Shown piece by piece: positions 8,101 to 14,544 of a DNA stretch of 22,177 bases. The position numbers and the translations under genes were made by a program. Source of the DNA: a virus. Within the stretch, counting starts at the first letter, position 1. Each line of letters starts with the position of its first letter. The notes under the pieces are model-generated. The model made no database searches. It saw nothing but the letters and a program-made list of their open reading frames with translations, and was not told the origin of the DNA. The stretch lies in IMG/VR virus record IMGVR_UViG_3300025086_000285, positions 1 to 22,177 of that record. One strand, written 5' to 3'.

Positions 8101-8764
8101 TGAATTCAGTAGTTGCACCTGAGGCGCCGATAACATCATCACCGAGAGTGGGTTTGGGTTTTGTAGAGGCGGTTACACCTATCTCAAGTGCCGCCTGTCC
8201 TTTTCCACCCTCACCACCACCAACGTCAGTAGTCGCACCATCAGATTTCAGATTTACAATAGTCTGCCCGAACGCACCCGCTTCACCACCGGGAGCAACC
8301 ATAAACAAACCTCTAGCGAGTTTTGTAGTGGAGTTGAGGTCTGATCCACGAAGTTCCATCTCGTAGTGGTGGTTACCTTCGGGTAGTTCCTGTGCAATTT
8401 CAGAATCTAACTGGAAAACAATAGATCCATTTGTGGATGTATAGCCATTGCCCGAGAACCCAAAGTTTAGTGCTAGGAAACCATTACCGAATGTTCCATC
8501 AGTTCGATTGGTGAATCCTCTACCTCCGGTTGCGTATGCGGCATGGGCATCACTAATCGAACCATCAGAGTCGATGGTAGATCCAGAGACTTCAAGGATT
8601 TTATCGTCGTTGAATGGAGACCGTTTGACATCAAGTCTACCAATGTAGTTACTTAGATCTACTCCGGTAGCACCGCCGGGAAACCAATCAAATTGGTAAG
8701 CGACAGCGTTTCCTTTGATAATATGCAAATCTACATTGGCTGGATTATTACCTCTACGCGACAT
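5156..8764 (-). CDS. Large tail fibre/adhesin-like structural protein with N-terminal Ig-like baseplate domain
   Basis: 1202 residues, rich in Gly, Ser, Thr and Asn and poor in Lys, as is usual for phage receptor-binding proteins. Residues about 10-158 form a domain of the kind placed at the N-terminus of baseplate/tail proteins: GVDLSNYIGRLDVKRS, then a block ending IVFQLDSEIAQELPEGNHHY and a final strand TKLARGLFMV. The same domain makes up the whole 160-residue protein at 21060-21542. A glycine-rich linker (GGGEGGKG) follows. The remaining ~1000 residues are beta-rich with repeated Trp-Gly-Asn turns; a strand such as VVWAIDKQGNLFGADVW could belong to a propeller-like fold, but no enzyme motif is recognised. 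Start ATG with GGAG upstream. A T4-like tail or adhesin role is inferred from composition and the shared domain. It sits oddly between thyX and nrdJ. Confidence 0.85.
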   Translation of the reverse strand: MSRRGNNPANVDLHIIKGNAVAYQFDWFPGGATGVDLSNYIGRLDVKRSPFNDDKILEVSGSTIDSDGSISDAHAAYATGGRGFTNRTDGTFGNGFLALNFGFSGNGYTSTNGSIVFQLDSEIAQELPEGNHHYEMELRGSDLNSTTKLARGLFMVAPGGEAGAFGQTIVNLKSDGATTDVGGGEGGKGQAALEIGVTASTKPKPTLGDDVIGASGATTEFNNTLDYKRWVDGDIYGLVILSNDDDTTRDDFRAKPRTQRYPFQEPTGVMPNSHHTGFNAAPRQTNSLGSEGFAGYIIGAGAAGKVPDAGGNMIIGYDHQCEVIDAQPFGGLGRTSRQTKRPSITKFVHWDGSQVQGSREYTFAHGFNNGMYIDNEGKLKANISVGYGAPEPGVATPIDDALCFSEIYDPNGPFSLDSGFFAPIDTRIGELFFNSDDPRFDPDIRAISVARAADQALAVLCSDGGIRVLAITDPSSFPSNSQYSSLCYWDKDDVAAGFFTNEDGTPAVIANNNFASVQISGGGAGGQGVVVWAIDKQGNLFGADVWTQVENQVTQSEVNRGQRRKMKPIPPRVSSTTNPNWMTFKEKAMTATANLTLPDGLGEQPFLVDLSGKGSCLRPDHELHPAFLETAGDGDEFGVANGMAFSIAQTIRRIPVPAGATARMRALEVKPGYGNGGCVLCVDETTTPQPTLPSGITTEVDRPLYKAEIVALGAFGSGQVTGPVSPREVGGESAHPELTGAVGIQRLLDTQVRRYGSSGPTGSSSNTGGWTYPANTEYDKDLEKYLFTDEDDSGNTWFCPPVVVSHSRAMTGIMTGQNAGKNSMQALIVSKPFSFPHFMGSTLMASGTSFGNATYDGPPFSDFIATSGGTATGFPKGWCWNSGSPISAKYDCEVTPQGSKQGDAIPSSFDGFIVGLAGPMTQVHGITIVQGEEETEFQIHPTDLRTLSLVNGMGNPPGGFSGAVYGSGRGTYRFFGVPEEGTEITLDASDQYCFNWFSHYDPDYEYNYWDHTHCVFNKQFTHVDGVTAPGQAGYIEGSGYAQIFDWNKTGFSGGSTANPIFSRVPGASLAFRDRVTWWEVQGDSVFLNMQSGRIDASSYRTVDIDAMIGEPAWAPVLPKSAYNTIPEPGPLWDEHRNGPENYLYPGVGGQNASGDTIQFVVNGLVTSEGGHAATGGVTTGGIQDIVSFKDSRPPSVGFGLTI

Positions 8765-8795
8765 ACAGTCTCCATTCTTTGTTTGCTCGCTATTC

Positions 8796-8802
8796 TATTT
8801 AG
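8796..8802 (-). promoter_or_regulatory. Possible T4-like late promoter element upstream of adhesin gene
   Basis: The - strand reads CCTAAATAG here, 32 bases before the adhesin start. It resembles the single-box T4 late promoter (TATAAATA). Transcription starting 6-7 bases downstream would leave a leader of about 25 bases that includes the GGAG site. The TAA of the element is also the thyX stop codon, so it may be coincidence. Confidence 0.35.
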
Positions 8803-9530
8803 GAAACGAGGCAATCCCAAGAAAACGGAAATTGTGGTCTAATCAGTTCTCCAATAGCATGTGCATATTGTCGGATCTCCCATTGGGCATGTTCATCGAT
8901 TCTTTGCTTATAGAATCGAGCATACGCGGCAAGGGATCCAGTCCAATACCACTCAGTGTACATTGCTTGCGGAAGAACGAATCTAGCCTGTTCTGGAGCA
9001 ACACCCTTTTCGATTAGACTTTCGTATGCACGAAGACACTCATGGATTGCAAGGTGATATTCAGCATCGATATTAGGTTCGTTTGCCTTTGCGTTGTAGT
9101 CTAGAAGACCATCAGATCCTTGCTTTGCACCATCTGTTGGTGCAGCACGCCATTCTGGAAAGTAGAAGTCTGGTTCGAACGAAACATAACGTCTACTGAT
9201 TTCATTTTCTACAAACCCTTGCTTGTGCTTGAAGAATTGTGTTCGGATCGAGATTGGTGCCTTGATCCGAAGCATAATCTGTGGGTGTGCAAATGGAGTC
9301 CAGTGATTATGCTTCGCAAGATAGCGAATTAGTTTCTGGTCTTTATCTTTGAGTTGTTGGAGATCTTCGGTATGATATCGAGACTGTGTTTTGCTGAGTC
9401 TCTTTTCTGCCTCTTCATCTACTCCCCAGTCAGTCTCCTTAGCAAAGGAAACTCGGGCAGCATTACAAACTGTCAAGTCAGATCCCATACAATCGACGAG
9501 ATCTACCTTACCACAATCAAGTACGTCCAT
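8799..9530 (-). CDS. thyX: Flavin-dependent thymidylate synthase
   Basis: 243 residues. ThyX makes dTMP from dUMP with methylene-tetrahydrofolate, using FAD and NADPH. The signature region at 101-115 reads KHKQGFVENEISRRY; the classic form is RHRxxSxNExSxRY, so both flanking arginines are lysine and the serine is phenylalanine, while NExSRRY is intact. QARFVLPQAMYTEW (181-194) is the conserved dUMP-binding region and HNHWTPFAHP (74-83) matches the N-terminal flavin-site segment. ATG start with AAGG about eight bases upstream. It follows the transporter gene after three bases. With NrdJ and dUTPase it completes a dTTP supply set; no thyA or dihydrofolate reductase is seen, as expected where ThyX is used. 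Confidence 0.95.
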   Translation of the reverse strand: MDVLDCGKVDLVDCMGSDLTVCNAARVSFAKETDWGVDEEAEKRLSKTQSRYHTEDLQQLKDKDQKLIRYLAKHNHWTPFAHPQIMLRIKAPISIRTQFFKHKQGFVENEISRRYVSFEPDFYFPEWRAAPTDGAKQGSDGLLDYNAKANEPNIDAEYHLAIHECLRAYESLIEKGVAPEQARFVLPQAMYTEWYWTGSLAAYARFYKQRIDEHAQWEIRQYAHAIGELIRPQFPFSWDCLVS

Positions 9531-9533
9531 AAA

Positions 9534-10478
9534 TTAGCCTTTCGCATATTGGACAATAAGCACAATCAAAAGTGAAGCGGCGAGACCAACCATCAACTTC
9601 AAGAAGTCTTTGCTGACCATCGGGAATACCTTCTTCACACTATCTTTATTACGGAAGGATGCAATCGCAAGTTCTCGTCCCGTAAGAAGTCCAACGAACA
9701 CCCAAGTAGTGGACATTGGAATATCATTCATTTCCTTGAAGATGTACAACACAATGAAGTAGAACAAGTCAATCAAGGTTGCAGAGCGAACATATTTGGT
9801 GTTCTTCTTTTCAAGAACAATCTGCTGAATCTTACCACCTCGATGTTGCAGCATCCAACCAAGTCCCCCGACAAACACAACAGAGATGATGAGCATCACC
9901 TCTACAGAAAGTTGTCGAGGCAGGAAGACTGCGATGTTTGCCATATCATGAGACAACCAAGTCCACCAAAGGAAAGCAGTTGTCACCCACTGTGCAACTT
10001 TCCATTTCACTTTGTTTGACTCTTTGACTGGTTTACCTTCGTCAAGAAGGCGGGTGAGTGTAATCCAAATTACATAAGCGGCAACACCGGCAACACAATA
10101 CCCCATCATAGACTTCATCAGGACTTTCTCTAGCACCACCGTGGACGCGAACGCAGAAAGAACCAAGAATGATGTTGATACAGGAATACCGAAACGAGTG
10201 AGAATCAATAGGACTGCTGGTGCGAGTGCTTGATACCACTCTACTCCCGCAAACGGAATCTTGTTGAGTCTGCCGTATGAAATACTTCCATCATAGGCAT
10301 ACCATCCGTACCAGATTGCGAACAGAAGAACGGAACCTGCAAAGCCCCACATGATCTTCCAGTTTACTTTTCTGTTGCTTGCGATCCATGTTCCAAGAGT
10401 TTGGATTGAGTCGTTTGCAATTACACTATAAGCGGCGAGGAGAAACCCCACCCACATCCATAACGAAATATCACTCAC
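9534..10478 (-). CDS. PiT-family inorganic phosphate transporter
   Basis: 314 residues with about eight to ten membrane spans. The two inverted repeats typical of PiT/PHO4 sodium- or proton-coupled phosphate permeases are visible: first half SVIANDSIQTLGTW (18-31) and GIPVSTSF (97-104), second half WLSHDMANIAVF (174-185) and DIPMSTTWVF (252-261). The Asn-Asp pair and paired (I/V)PxST re-entrant motifs are the family's substrate-site features. At 314 residues it is shorter than bacterial PitA (about 500), consistent with a compact core. The start is GTG (10476-10478) with AAGGAA six bases upstream; an overlapping out-of-frame ATG runs straight into a stop. Likely role: raise phosphate uptake by the infected cell for DNA synthesis, as an auxiliary metabolic gene. 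The substrate is inferred from the family. Confidence 0.8.
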   Translation of the reverse strand: MSDISLWMWVGFLLAAYSVIANDSIQTLGTWIASNRKVNWKIMWGFAGSVLLFAIWYGWYAYDGSISYGRLNKIPFAGVEWYQALAPAVLLILTRFGIPVSTSFLVLSAFASTVVLEKVLMKSMMGYCVAGVAAYVIWITLTRLLDEGKPVKESNKVKWKVAQWVTTAFLWWTWLSHDMANIAVFLPRQLSVEVMLIISVVFVGGLGWMLQHRGGKIQQIVLEKKNTKYVRSATLIDLFYFIVLYIFKEMNDIPMSTTWVFVGLLTGRELAIASFRNKDSVKKVFPMVSKDFLKLMVGLAASLLIVLIVQYAKG

Positions 10479-10495
10479 ATCAAATTCCTTATGAT

Positions 10496-11254
10496 TTAGA
10501 TCTTCATAAAGGCATGTTTGCCATCTAGTTTATTGTTGACCCACAGTTGGTTGTATCCAACAATCCCAACAAGGGTAAAGTCTTCCTGTATAAGTTCGAA
10601 ACCGGGGTGGGCATCATCCCAGTGACCCAACTGGGTCATGAATTCCATCCACAGGAATTTTGTGTGTTCCTTGAGTGTAGTCAAAGCACCCTCAAGGAAC
10701 TCTTTCTCTCCGCCGTTTACATCAACGTGTATGAAGTCGATCATGTCAACGTCATCTTGCTGTTCAAACCATGTATCTAATTTGAGGGATGGGACTTTCG
10801 TTTCTTCGAATCCAACGTGTTTATGGTGAATCATGTGACCGCGAGGAAACTTGATTGTTCCTGATGGTGCATTCTCATTGGTTTCAATTATTCTACTCTG
10901 ATACCAAGTTAGTTCGCCATCAACATTAGATACCGCAGACTCGATCAAAGTCATGTGTCCATCTTCGATGAGTGCCTTGTGGTCTTTCTTGTACCAGTAA
11001 GCAATTTTTGGATCTGCCTCGAAAGAGAATACACGACACCTATCCCTACCAACATCATCAAGATATGCTGCCCCGTCGAGTCCGTTGTAGCAACCAACGT
11101 CGAGGACTACAAAGTCTTTATCTTGACTAAACCAATCTCTAGTTTGAATGGCTTCTGTTAGTGTGGGATTTTCCTCAAGGGGGTGACTCTCAGTGCTGCC
11201 GCCTAGCGTTTCTTCCGCAAATATATCTGCTGTTCCATCTTCGTTGACACGCAT
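10496..11254 (-). CDS. FkbM-family SAM-dependent methyltransferase
   Basis: 252 residues. The Rossmann methyltransferase core shows motif I VVLDVGCYNGLDG (49-61), acidic motif II FSFEADP (76-82) and an FkbM-type segment IDFIHVDVNGGEKEFLEGA in the second half (usual form IDVEGxExxVLxG; the Glu is Asn here). FkbM enzymes methylate sugar hydroxyls or small molecules; in phages they often accompany glycosyltransferases, so glycan modification is plausible but the substrate is unknown. The first ~35 residues look like a flexible extension with no motif. The start overlaps the primase stop as TAATG, indicating translational coupling; the nearest GGAG is some 13 bases away. A second, divergent FkbM gene lies at 19174. 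Confidence 0.85.
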   Translation of the reverse strand: MRVNEDGTADIFAEETLGGSTESHPLEENPTLTEAIQTRDWFSQDKDFVVLDVGCYNGLDGAAYLDDVGRDRCRVFSFEADPKIAYWYKKDHKALIEDGHMTLIESAVSNVDGELTWYQSRIIETNENAPSGTIKFPRGHMIHHKHVGFEETKVPSLKLDTWFEQQDDVDMIDFIHVDVNGGEKEFLEGALTTLKEHTKFLWMEFMTQLGHWDDAHPGFELIQEDFTLVGIVGYNQLWVNNKLDGKHAFMKI

Positions 11255-12333
11255 TAGTCACCAACTCTCCATCTTCCGAGGGCAAGCATACCACTCAGTT
11301 TCATGTGTGTATTTTGATCGATCTGCTTTTCGATCTCTCGCTTGGACATACCACCGAGAATCATATCATTCACATCCTTGAACACATTACTTCGTGGCCA
11401 GATACACACCTTGTGTCCGATCTCAAGAAGTCTTTCCATCAAGTTTGCGATTTGCCTATTACGAGGCTCATTGTCGAGGACGAATACCATGTCAGATGAT
11501 TTGAGATGATCTGGAACATTTCCAACACCACCAGCACCAACCATAGCAACTGAGTTGTTTAGGAAGAGACTATCAATCGGTCCCTCAACGACATAGATTC
11601 GCTTGGAAGGATTGACTCTCCATTGACCGTACCATAGTCGGTCGGATTCTCTGTTGGACTTGACCGTTAGATATCGAACACCACCTTTGGTAAATCCCTC
11701 GCGGTCGGCAGAACCAGTCATAGATCTCAACTCAAGAGTTCTACCCTGTGCTGCAACCACATTGCCCTTCTTGTCGAAAAAAGGCAAAACCAATCGTTGA
11801 TCAAACTCAATATAGCGAGCATCAGGATCGATTGACTTTGCAACCTTTCCCCAGTCTTTTGCATAGTACAGATACTTGTACATCTTTCTGGGAATCATTC
11901 GATGATCACAGAACATTCTGGCAGTGTGATCTGAATTCAAATCAGCAACACATACCATGTGTTTGAAGTTATCTCTCGGTTTGGGTTCTTTCTCCTTGAA
12001 GAACATGTCGTTCACTCCGGTGGTGATTGAGGATGAGTTATTTGGTGACGAACGATAGCGTTCGAGTCTATACTGTGAATGTAAAGTTGGTGAGTGCATT
12101 TCTAAAAATCGAGATAGAGATACACTAGCACCACAGTTATGACACTTGTAGTTATACTTACCTTTGACCTCATAGAAGAAACCCCTACACTTGTTTTGGT
12201 TCTTCTGTGAGTCGCCACAAAGTGGGCATCGGCAGTTTGCTAAGTTGTCTTTCTTCCACTTGAACCTATCAAGAGTTGGAGAGACAAGGTTGATATATTT
12301 TTTGTCCACATACGAGTTCATAACGAAGTTCAT
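11254..12333 (-). CDS. 61: DNA primase, T4 gp61 type
   Basis: 359 residues. An N-terminal zinc-binding domain has CPLCGD (C36, C39) and CHNCG (C64, C67); the catalytic TOPRIM domain shows VVEGPIDSLF (E250, D254), a second acidic site VFVLDNEP (D287) and DVNDMIL (320-326). This is the DnaG/gp61 plan: it makes RNA primers for lagging-strand synthesis and works with the gp41 helicase, whose gene lies just upstream. The ATG follows the stop of the 50-residue gene by two bases, and the closest purine-rich site is about 16 bases back, so coupling to that gene is likely. An in-frame Met at residue 5 is an alternative start without a better ribosome site. Confidence 0.92.
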   Translation of the reverse strand: MNFVMNSYVDKKYINLVSPTLDRFKWKKDNLANCRCPLCGDSQKNQNKCRGFFYEVKGKYNYKCHNCGASVSLSRFLEMHSPTLHSQYRLERYRSSPNNSSSITTGVNDMFFKEKEPKPRDNFKHMVCVADLNSDHTARMFCDHRMIPRKMYKYLYYAKDWGKVAKSIDPDARYIEFDQRLVLPFFDKKGNVVAAQGRTLELRSMTGSADREGFTKGGVRYLTVKSNRESDRLWYGQWRVNPSKRIYVVEGPIDSLFLNNSVAMVGAGGVGNVPDHLKSSDMVFVLDNEPRNRQIANLMERLLEIGHKVCIWPRSNVFKDVNDMILGGMSKREIEKQIDQNTHMKLSGMLALGRWRVGD

Positions 12334-12335
12334 TG

Positions 12336-12488
12336 TTAGTCAATCATTTCCTTCTCGTCTTGCTCTTTTTGTTCGGCAATCCACTTATCAGCCCACTCTT
12401 TCCACTCATTGAGTTCCTCTTGATCAATCTTTGCTTTATCAGTCGATCTGGAACTCTGTGAACTGTGCTTTCTTGAATTTGCTGTCAT
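12336..12488 (-). CDS. Small charged protein between helicase and primase
   Basis: A 50-residue reading frame, ATG to TAA. A GGAG ribosome site lies nine bases before the ATG. The start overlaps the last 50 bases of the helicase gene and the stop lies two bases from the primase ATG, so it fills what would otherwise be a 100-base gap and probably couples primase translation to the helicase gene. The first ~18 residues are basic and serine-rich (MTANSRKHSSQSSRSTDK); the rest is a strongly acidic helix with regularly spaced tryptophans (EELNEWKEWADKWIAEQKEQ). A role as a helicase-primase accessory peptide is only suggested by position. I do not recognise a family. Confidence 0.55.
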   Translation of the reverse strand: MTANSRKHSSQSSRSTDKAKIDQEELNEWKEWADKWIAEQKEQDEKEMID

Positions 12489-13833
12489 AATCGAAATCTC
12501 CATTTTGACCATTGTCTTGAGAGTTATCGTGAAGGGTTACATCGGAATCATCTACATCATACAGTTTCATTTTCGCTCTATTGATTCCAGTTACAAATCT
12601 CTTATTTGTAGTTACGTCATTATATCTATTCTTCAACTGCTTCACAAGAACCTGTCCATGCTCCTCTAGTTCCTCTGATGTCATCATTGCAAACATGAAG
12701 TCAGCAGTTTGAGGCAAACCGAATGATTCGCTGGTATCTTCGAGACCAACATCATTGCTTGAGAAACCTGTGCGGTTGGTTTGTGTTGCAGTGAAGATCG
12801 GAACATCATACTCAATCGCAAGTCCACGAAGTTCTTCTGCAATTGCTTTGATGATCGTATACGAGTTGAAGTTTGATCCTGCCTTGAATCTGCTTGAGGC
12901 ACAGATGTTGATGTAATCAATAAAGACAATATCAGGCGTGAACTTCTTCTTGAGTCGAAGTTCATCGAGGAGGTTCCTGAAGTGCTGTGCATTTGCAGTC
13001 GCAGTTGGATACTCCTTGACGATGAGTCGAGACTTGATGTTCTCTGTGACTCGCATCAGTTTCTTCTCATAGACCTTCTTGGTGAGGATCTTGAGATCAT
13101 CGAGGGTAATGTCCATCAGGTTCGCATCGATGCGTTCTGCGATTCGCTCCTCTGCCATTTCACAAGTGATGTATAGAACATTCTTGCCTTGCGAGTAGCA
13201 GTGTGCGGCGTGGTGACACATGAACAGAGACTTACCAACATTGGTGCCTGCCATAATCACATTCAGGGTCTTCCGTGGAATACCACCATTCGTGACCTTG
13301 TTGAATCCTTCGAGATCAAACGGCATACGATCTTCGACCTTGTGATAGGACTCGAATCGGGACTCTGCATCGTACAAGTAATCGTGTCCAATGTTCGTAT
13401 CGAAGGATACAGATAGTGCATCGGATAGGATAGAGGGCAGGGCGTTTGCTGTTTTATCCTTACTCTTTCCATCGATGATTTCAATGGACTGTAGGATCGC
13501 GTTATAGATCGCTTTGTCTTTACAGAACTTTTCTGTATGATCCACTAACCATGCGTTCTTGTCAGTCTCGACATCACCAGATTCAATATCATCGATTTTT
13601 TCAGAGGCAGACTTGAATTCACTTTCTGAAAGTGCGGTATCCTCGACGATAATTCTGAGAGCATCGATAGGTGGACATGTGTTGTACTCGGTGATGTGAT
13701 CTCTCGTAGCACGGAAAATCACTTTATCCACATTTTCTTGGAAGTACGAATCACGCAGGAAAGGGACTACCTTCCTTGCATAGTCTTCATTCCGAATCAG
13801 ATTCCGTAGAATTATTTTTTCCTGTGTGTCCAT
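12439..13833 (-). CDS. 41: Replicative DNA helicase, T4 gp41 type (DnaB family)
   Basis: 464 residues from the ATG at 13831-13833. The open frame extends to a TTG at 13851 and another ATG at 13839, but only the chosen ATG has a well-spaced site (GAGG six bases upstream). The N-terminal helical domain (about 1-150) is followed by the RecA-fold motor: Walker A AGTNVGKS (195-202), catalytic Glu in ITCEMAEER (E225), Walker B DIVFIDYINI (301-310, D306) and motif 3 FTATQTNRTG (Q351). It forms a hexameric 5'-3' helicase at the fork and loads the primase. The C-terminus (about 430-464) is acidic and Asn/Asp-rich. The gene order UvsX, gp41, gp61 is the same as in T4. A possible internal promoter lies about 90-120 bases upstream. 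Confidence 0.95.
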   Translation of the reverse strand: MDTQEKIILRNLIRNEDYARKVVPFLRDSYFQENVDKVIFRATRDHITEYNTCPPIDALRIIVEDTALSESEFKSASEKIDDIESGDVETDKNAWLVDHTEKFCKDKAIYNAILQSIEIIDGKSKDKTANALPSILSDALSVSFDTNIGHDYLYDAESRFESYHKVEDRMPFDLEGFNKVTNGGIPRKTLNVIMAGTNVGKSLFMCHHAAHCYSQGKNVLYITCEMAEERIAERIDANLMDITLDDLKILTKKVYEKKLMRVTENIKSRLIVKEYPTATANAQHFRNLLDELRLKKKFTPDIVFIDYINICASSRFKAGSNFNSYTIIKAIAEELRGLAIEYDVPIFTATQTNRTGFSSNDVGLEDTSESFGLPQTADFMFAMMTSEELEEHGQVLVKQLKNRYNDVTTNKRFVTGINRAKMKLYDVDDSDVTLHDNSQDNGQNGDFDYDSKFKKAQFTEFQID

Positions 13834-14116
13834 CGACATCCTCACTATCAAAGATCAGGTTATCAGTTTCAATCGAGTGATCAATGAGTTCTACAAGAAC
13901 ATCACCTAGAAACTCAACCAGTTCTGGAGTATTATCCTCTACATTGTTAGGATTGTCAAGTAGGATATACTCAAATTTCAAACCACATTCTTCTGAGTTT
14001 TCAATTGGTTCAAACCGAACAGGCCCATACGAAAGAACCAAGTTCTTGTATGGACCATCTTCGGTTATGCGAATCGCCTCCTCTTGTTCACGACTCGCTA
14101 CAAATTCAAATCTCAT
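13787..14116 (-). CDS. Hypothetical acidic phage protein
   Basis: 109 residues, ATG with GGAG nine bases upstream. No recognised family. It begins MRFEFVASREQEE and has beta-strand-like segments (LVLSYGPVRFEP, CGLKFEYILLD) followed by an acidic helix (ELVEFLGDVLVELIDHSI) and a Glu/Asp/Ser-rich tail that overlaps the helicase start by 47 bases. The layout recalls the short hypothetical proteins scattered through T4-like replication regions. Its start shares ATGA with the stop of the upstream PEP-CTERM gene. The gene is supported by its ribosome site, its overlaps and the lack of any alternative frame. Confidence 0.7.
   Translation of the reverse strand: MRFEFVASREQEEAIRITEDGPYKNLVLSYGPVRFEPIENSEECGLKFEYILLDNPNNVEDNTPELVEFLGDVLVELIDHSIETDNLIFDSEDVDGHTGKNNSTESDSE
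13931..13959 (-). promoter_or_regulatory. Possible internal sigma-70 promoter ahead of helicase gene
   Basis: On the - strand TTGACA (13959-13954) is perfect and GATAAT (13936-13931) matches five of six -10 bases, with a 17-base spacer. It lies inside the 109-residue gene, about 98 bases before the helicase ATG. One such match inside coding sequence can arise by chance. Confidence 0.35.
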
Positions 14117-14544
14117 TTTCTTCGTCTCCGAGAAGCAAGACCGGCAATGCCTAAAAGGGCGAATACTCCGGGTGCTGGAACAGGTGCGAATGTCTCAAAG
14201 GCACTGGCAGAACCAAAGATTTGATCATTGTAAATCGTTGCGGGGACAAGTTGATACCCCGTGTACGGAACTTCAATTGACCACAAGGCAAACTGACCGG
14301 GCGTATCTAGATTGAATTCGTAAGAGAAGTCGTTGTCTCCAAAAACCATTTCAAAATCAGTGACACCGATGTTCCCATCTGCAAGGTAAAACTTGTAATC
14401 AAATCGAGATCCGATCTGAGTTTCCGTATAGTCAACTGTGAAAGATCCCTCCCAAAACAAGTTGTTCCAGTTCCCACCGATCTCCTGTGTTGCAGGGAAA
14501 TCAACACCCGCAAGCATCGCACTAGCAATCATTGTTTCAATCAT
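14113..14544 (-). CDS. PEP-CTERM sorting-signal protein (predicted exosortase substrate)
   Basis: 143 residues from the ATG at 14542-14544, which overlaps the uvsX stop in ATGATTGA; a TTG start eight codons earlier (14568) would add a basic stretch (KRKWKIT) and make a better signal peptide but has no ribosome site. The N-terminus is hydrophobic (MIETMIASAMLAGVDFPA). The body is beta-rich and aromatic (YKFYLADGNIGVTDFEM). The C-terminus is diagnostic: VPAPGVFALLGIAGL followed by SRRRRK, i.e. motif, membrane helix and arginine cluster as in PEP-CTERM proteins, which are exported, cut by an exosortase and attached to the cell surface. No exosortase is seen here, so the host enzyme would be needed. 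The location between uvsX and helicase is unexpected. The function is unknown. Confidence 0.75.
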   Translation of the reverse strand: MIETMIASAMLAGVDFPATQEIGGNWNNLFWEGSFTVDYTETQIGSRFDYKFYLADGNIGVTDFEMVFGDNDFSYEFNLDTPGQFALWSIEVPYTGYQLVPATIYNDQIFGSASAFETFAPVPAPGVFALLGIAGLASRRRRK

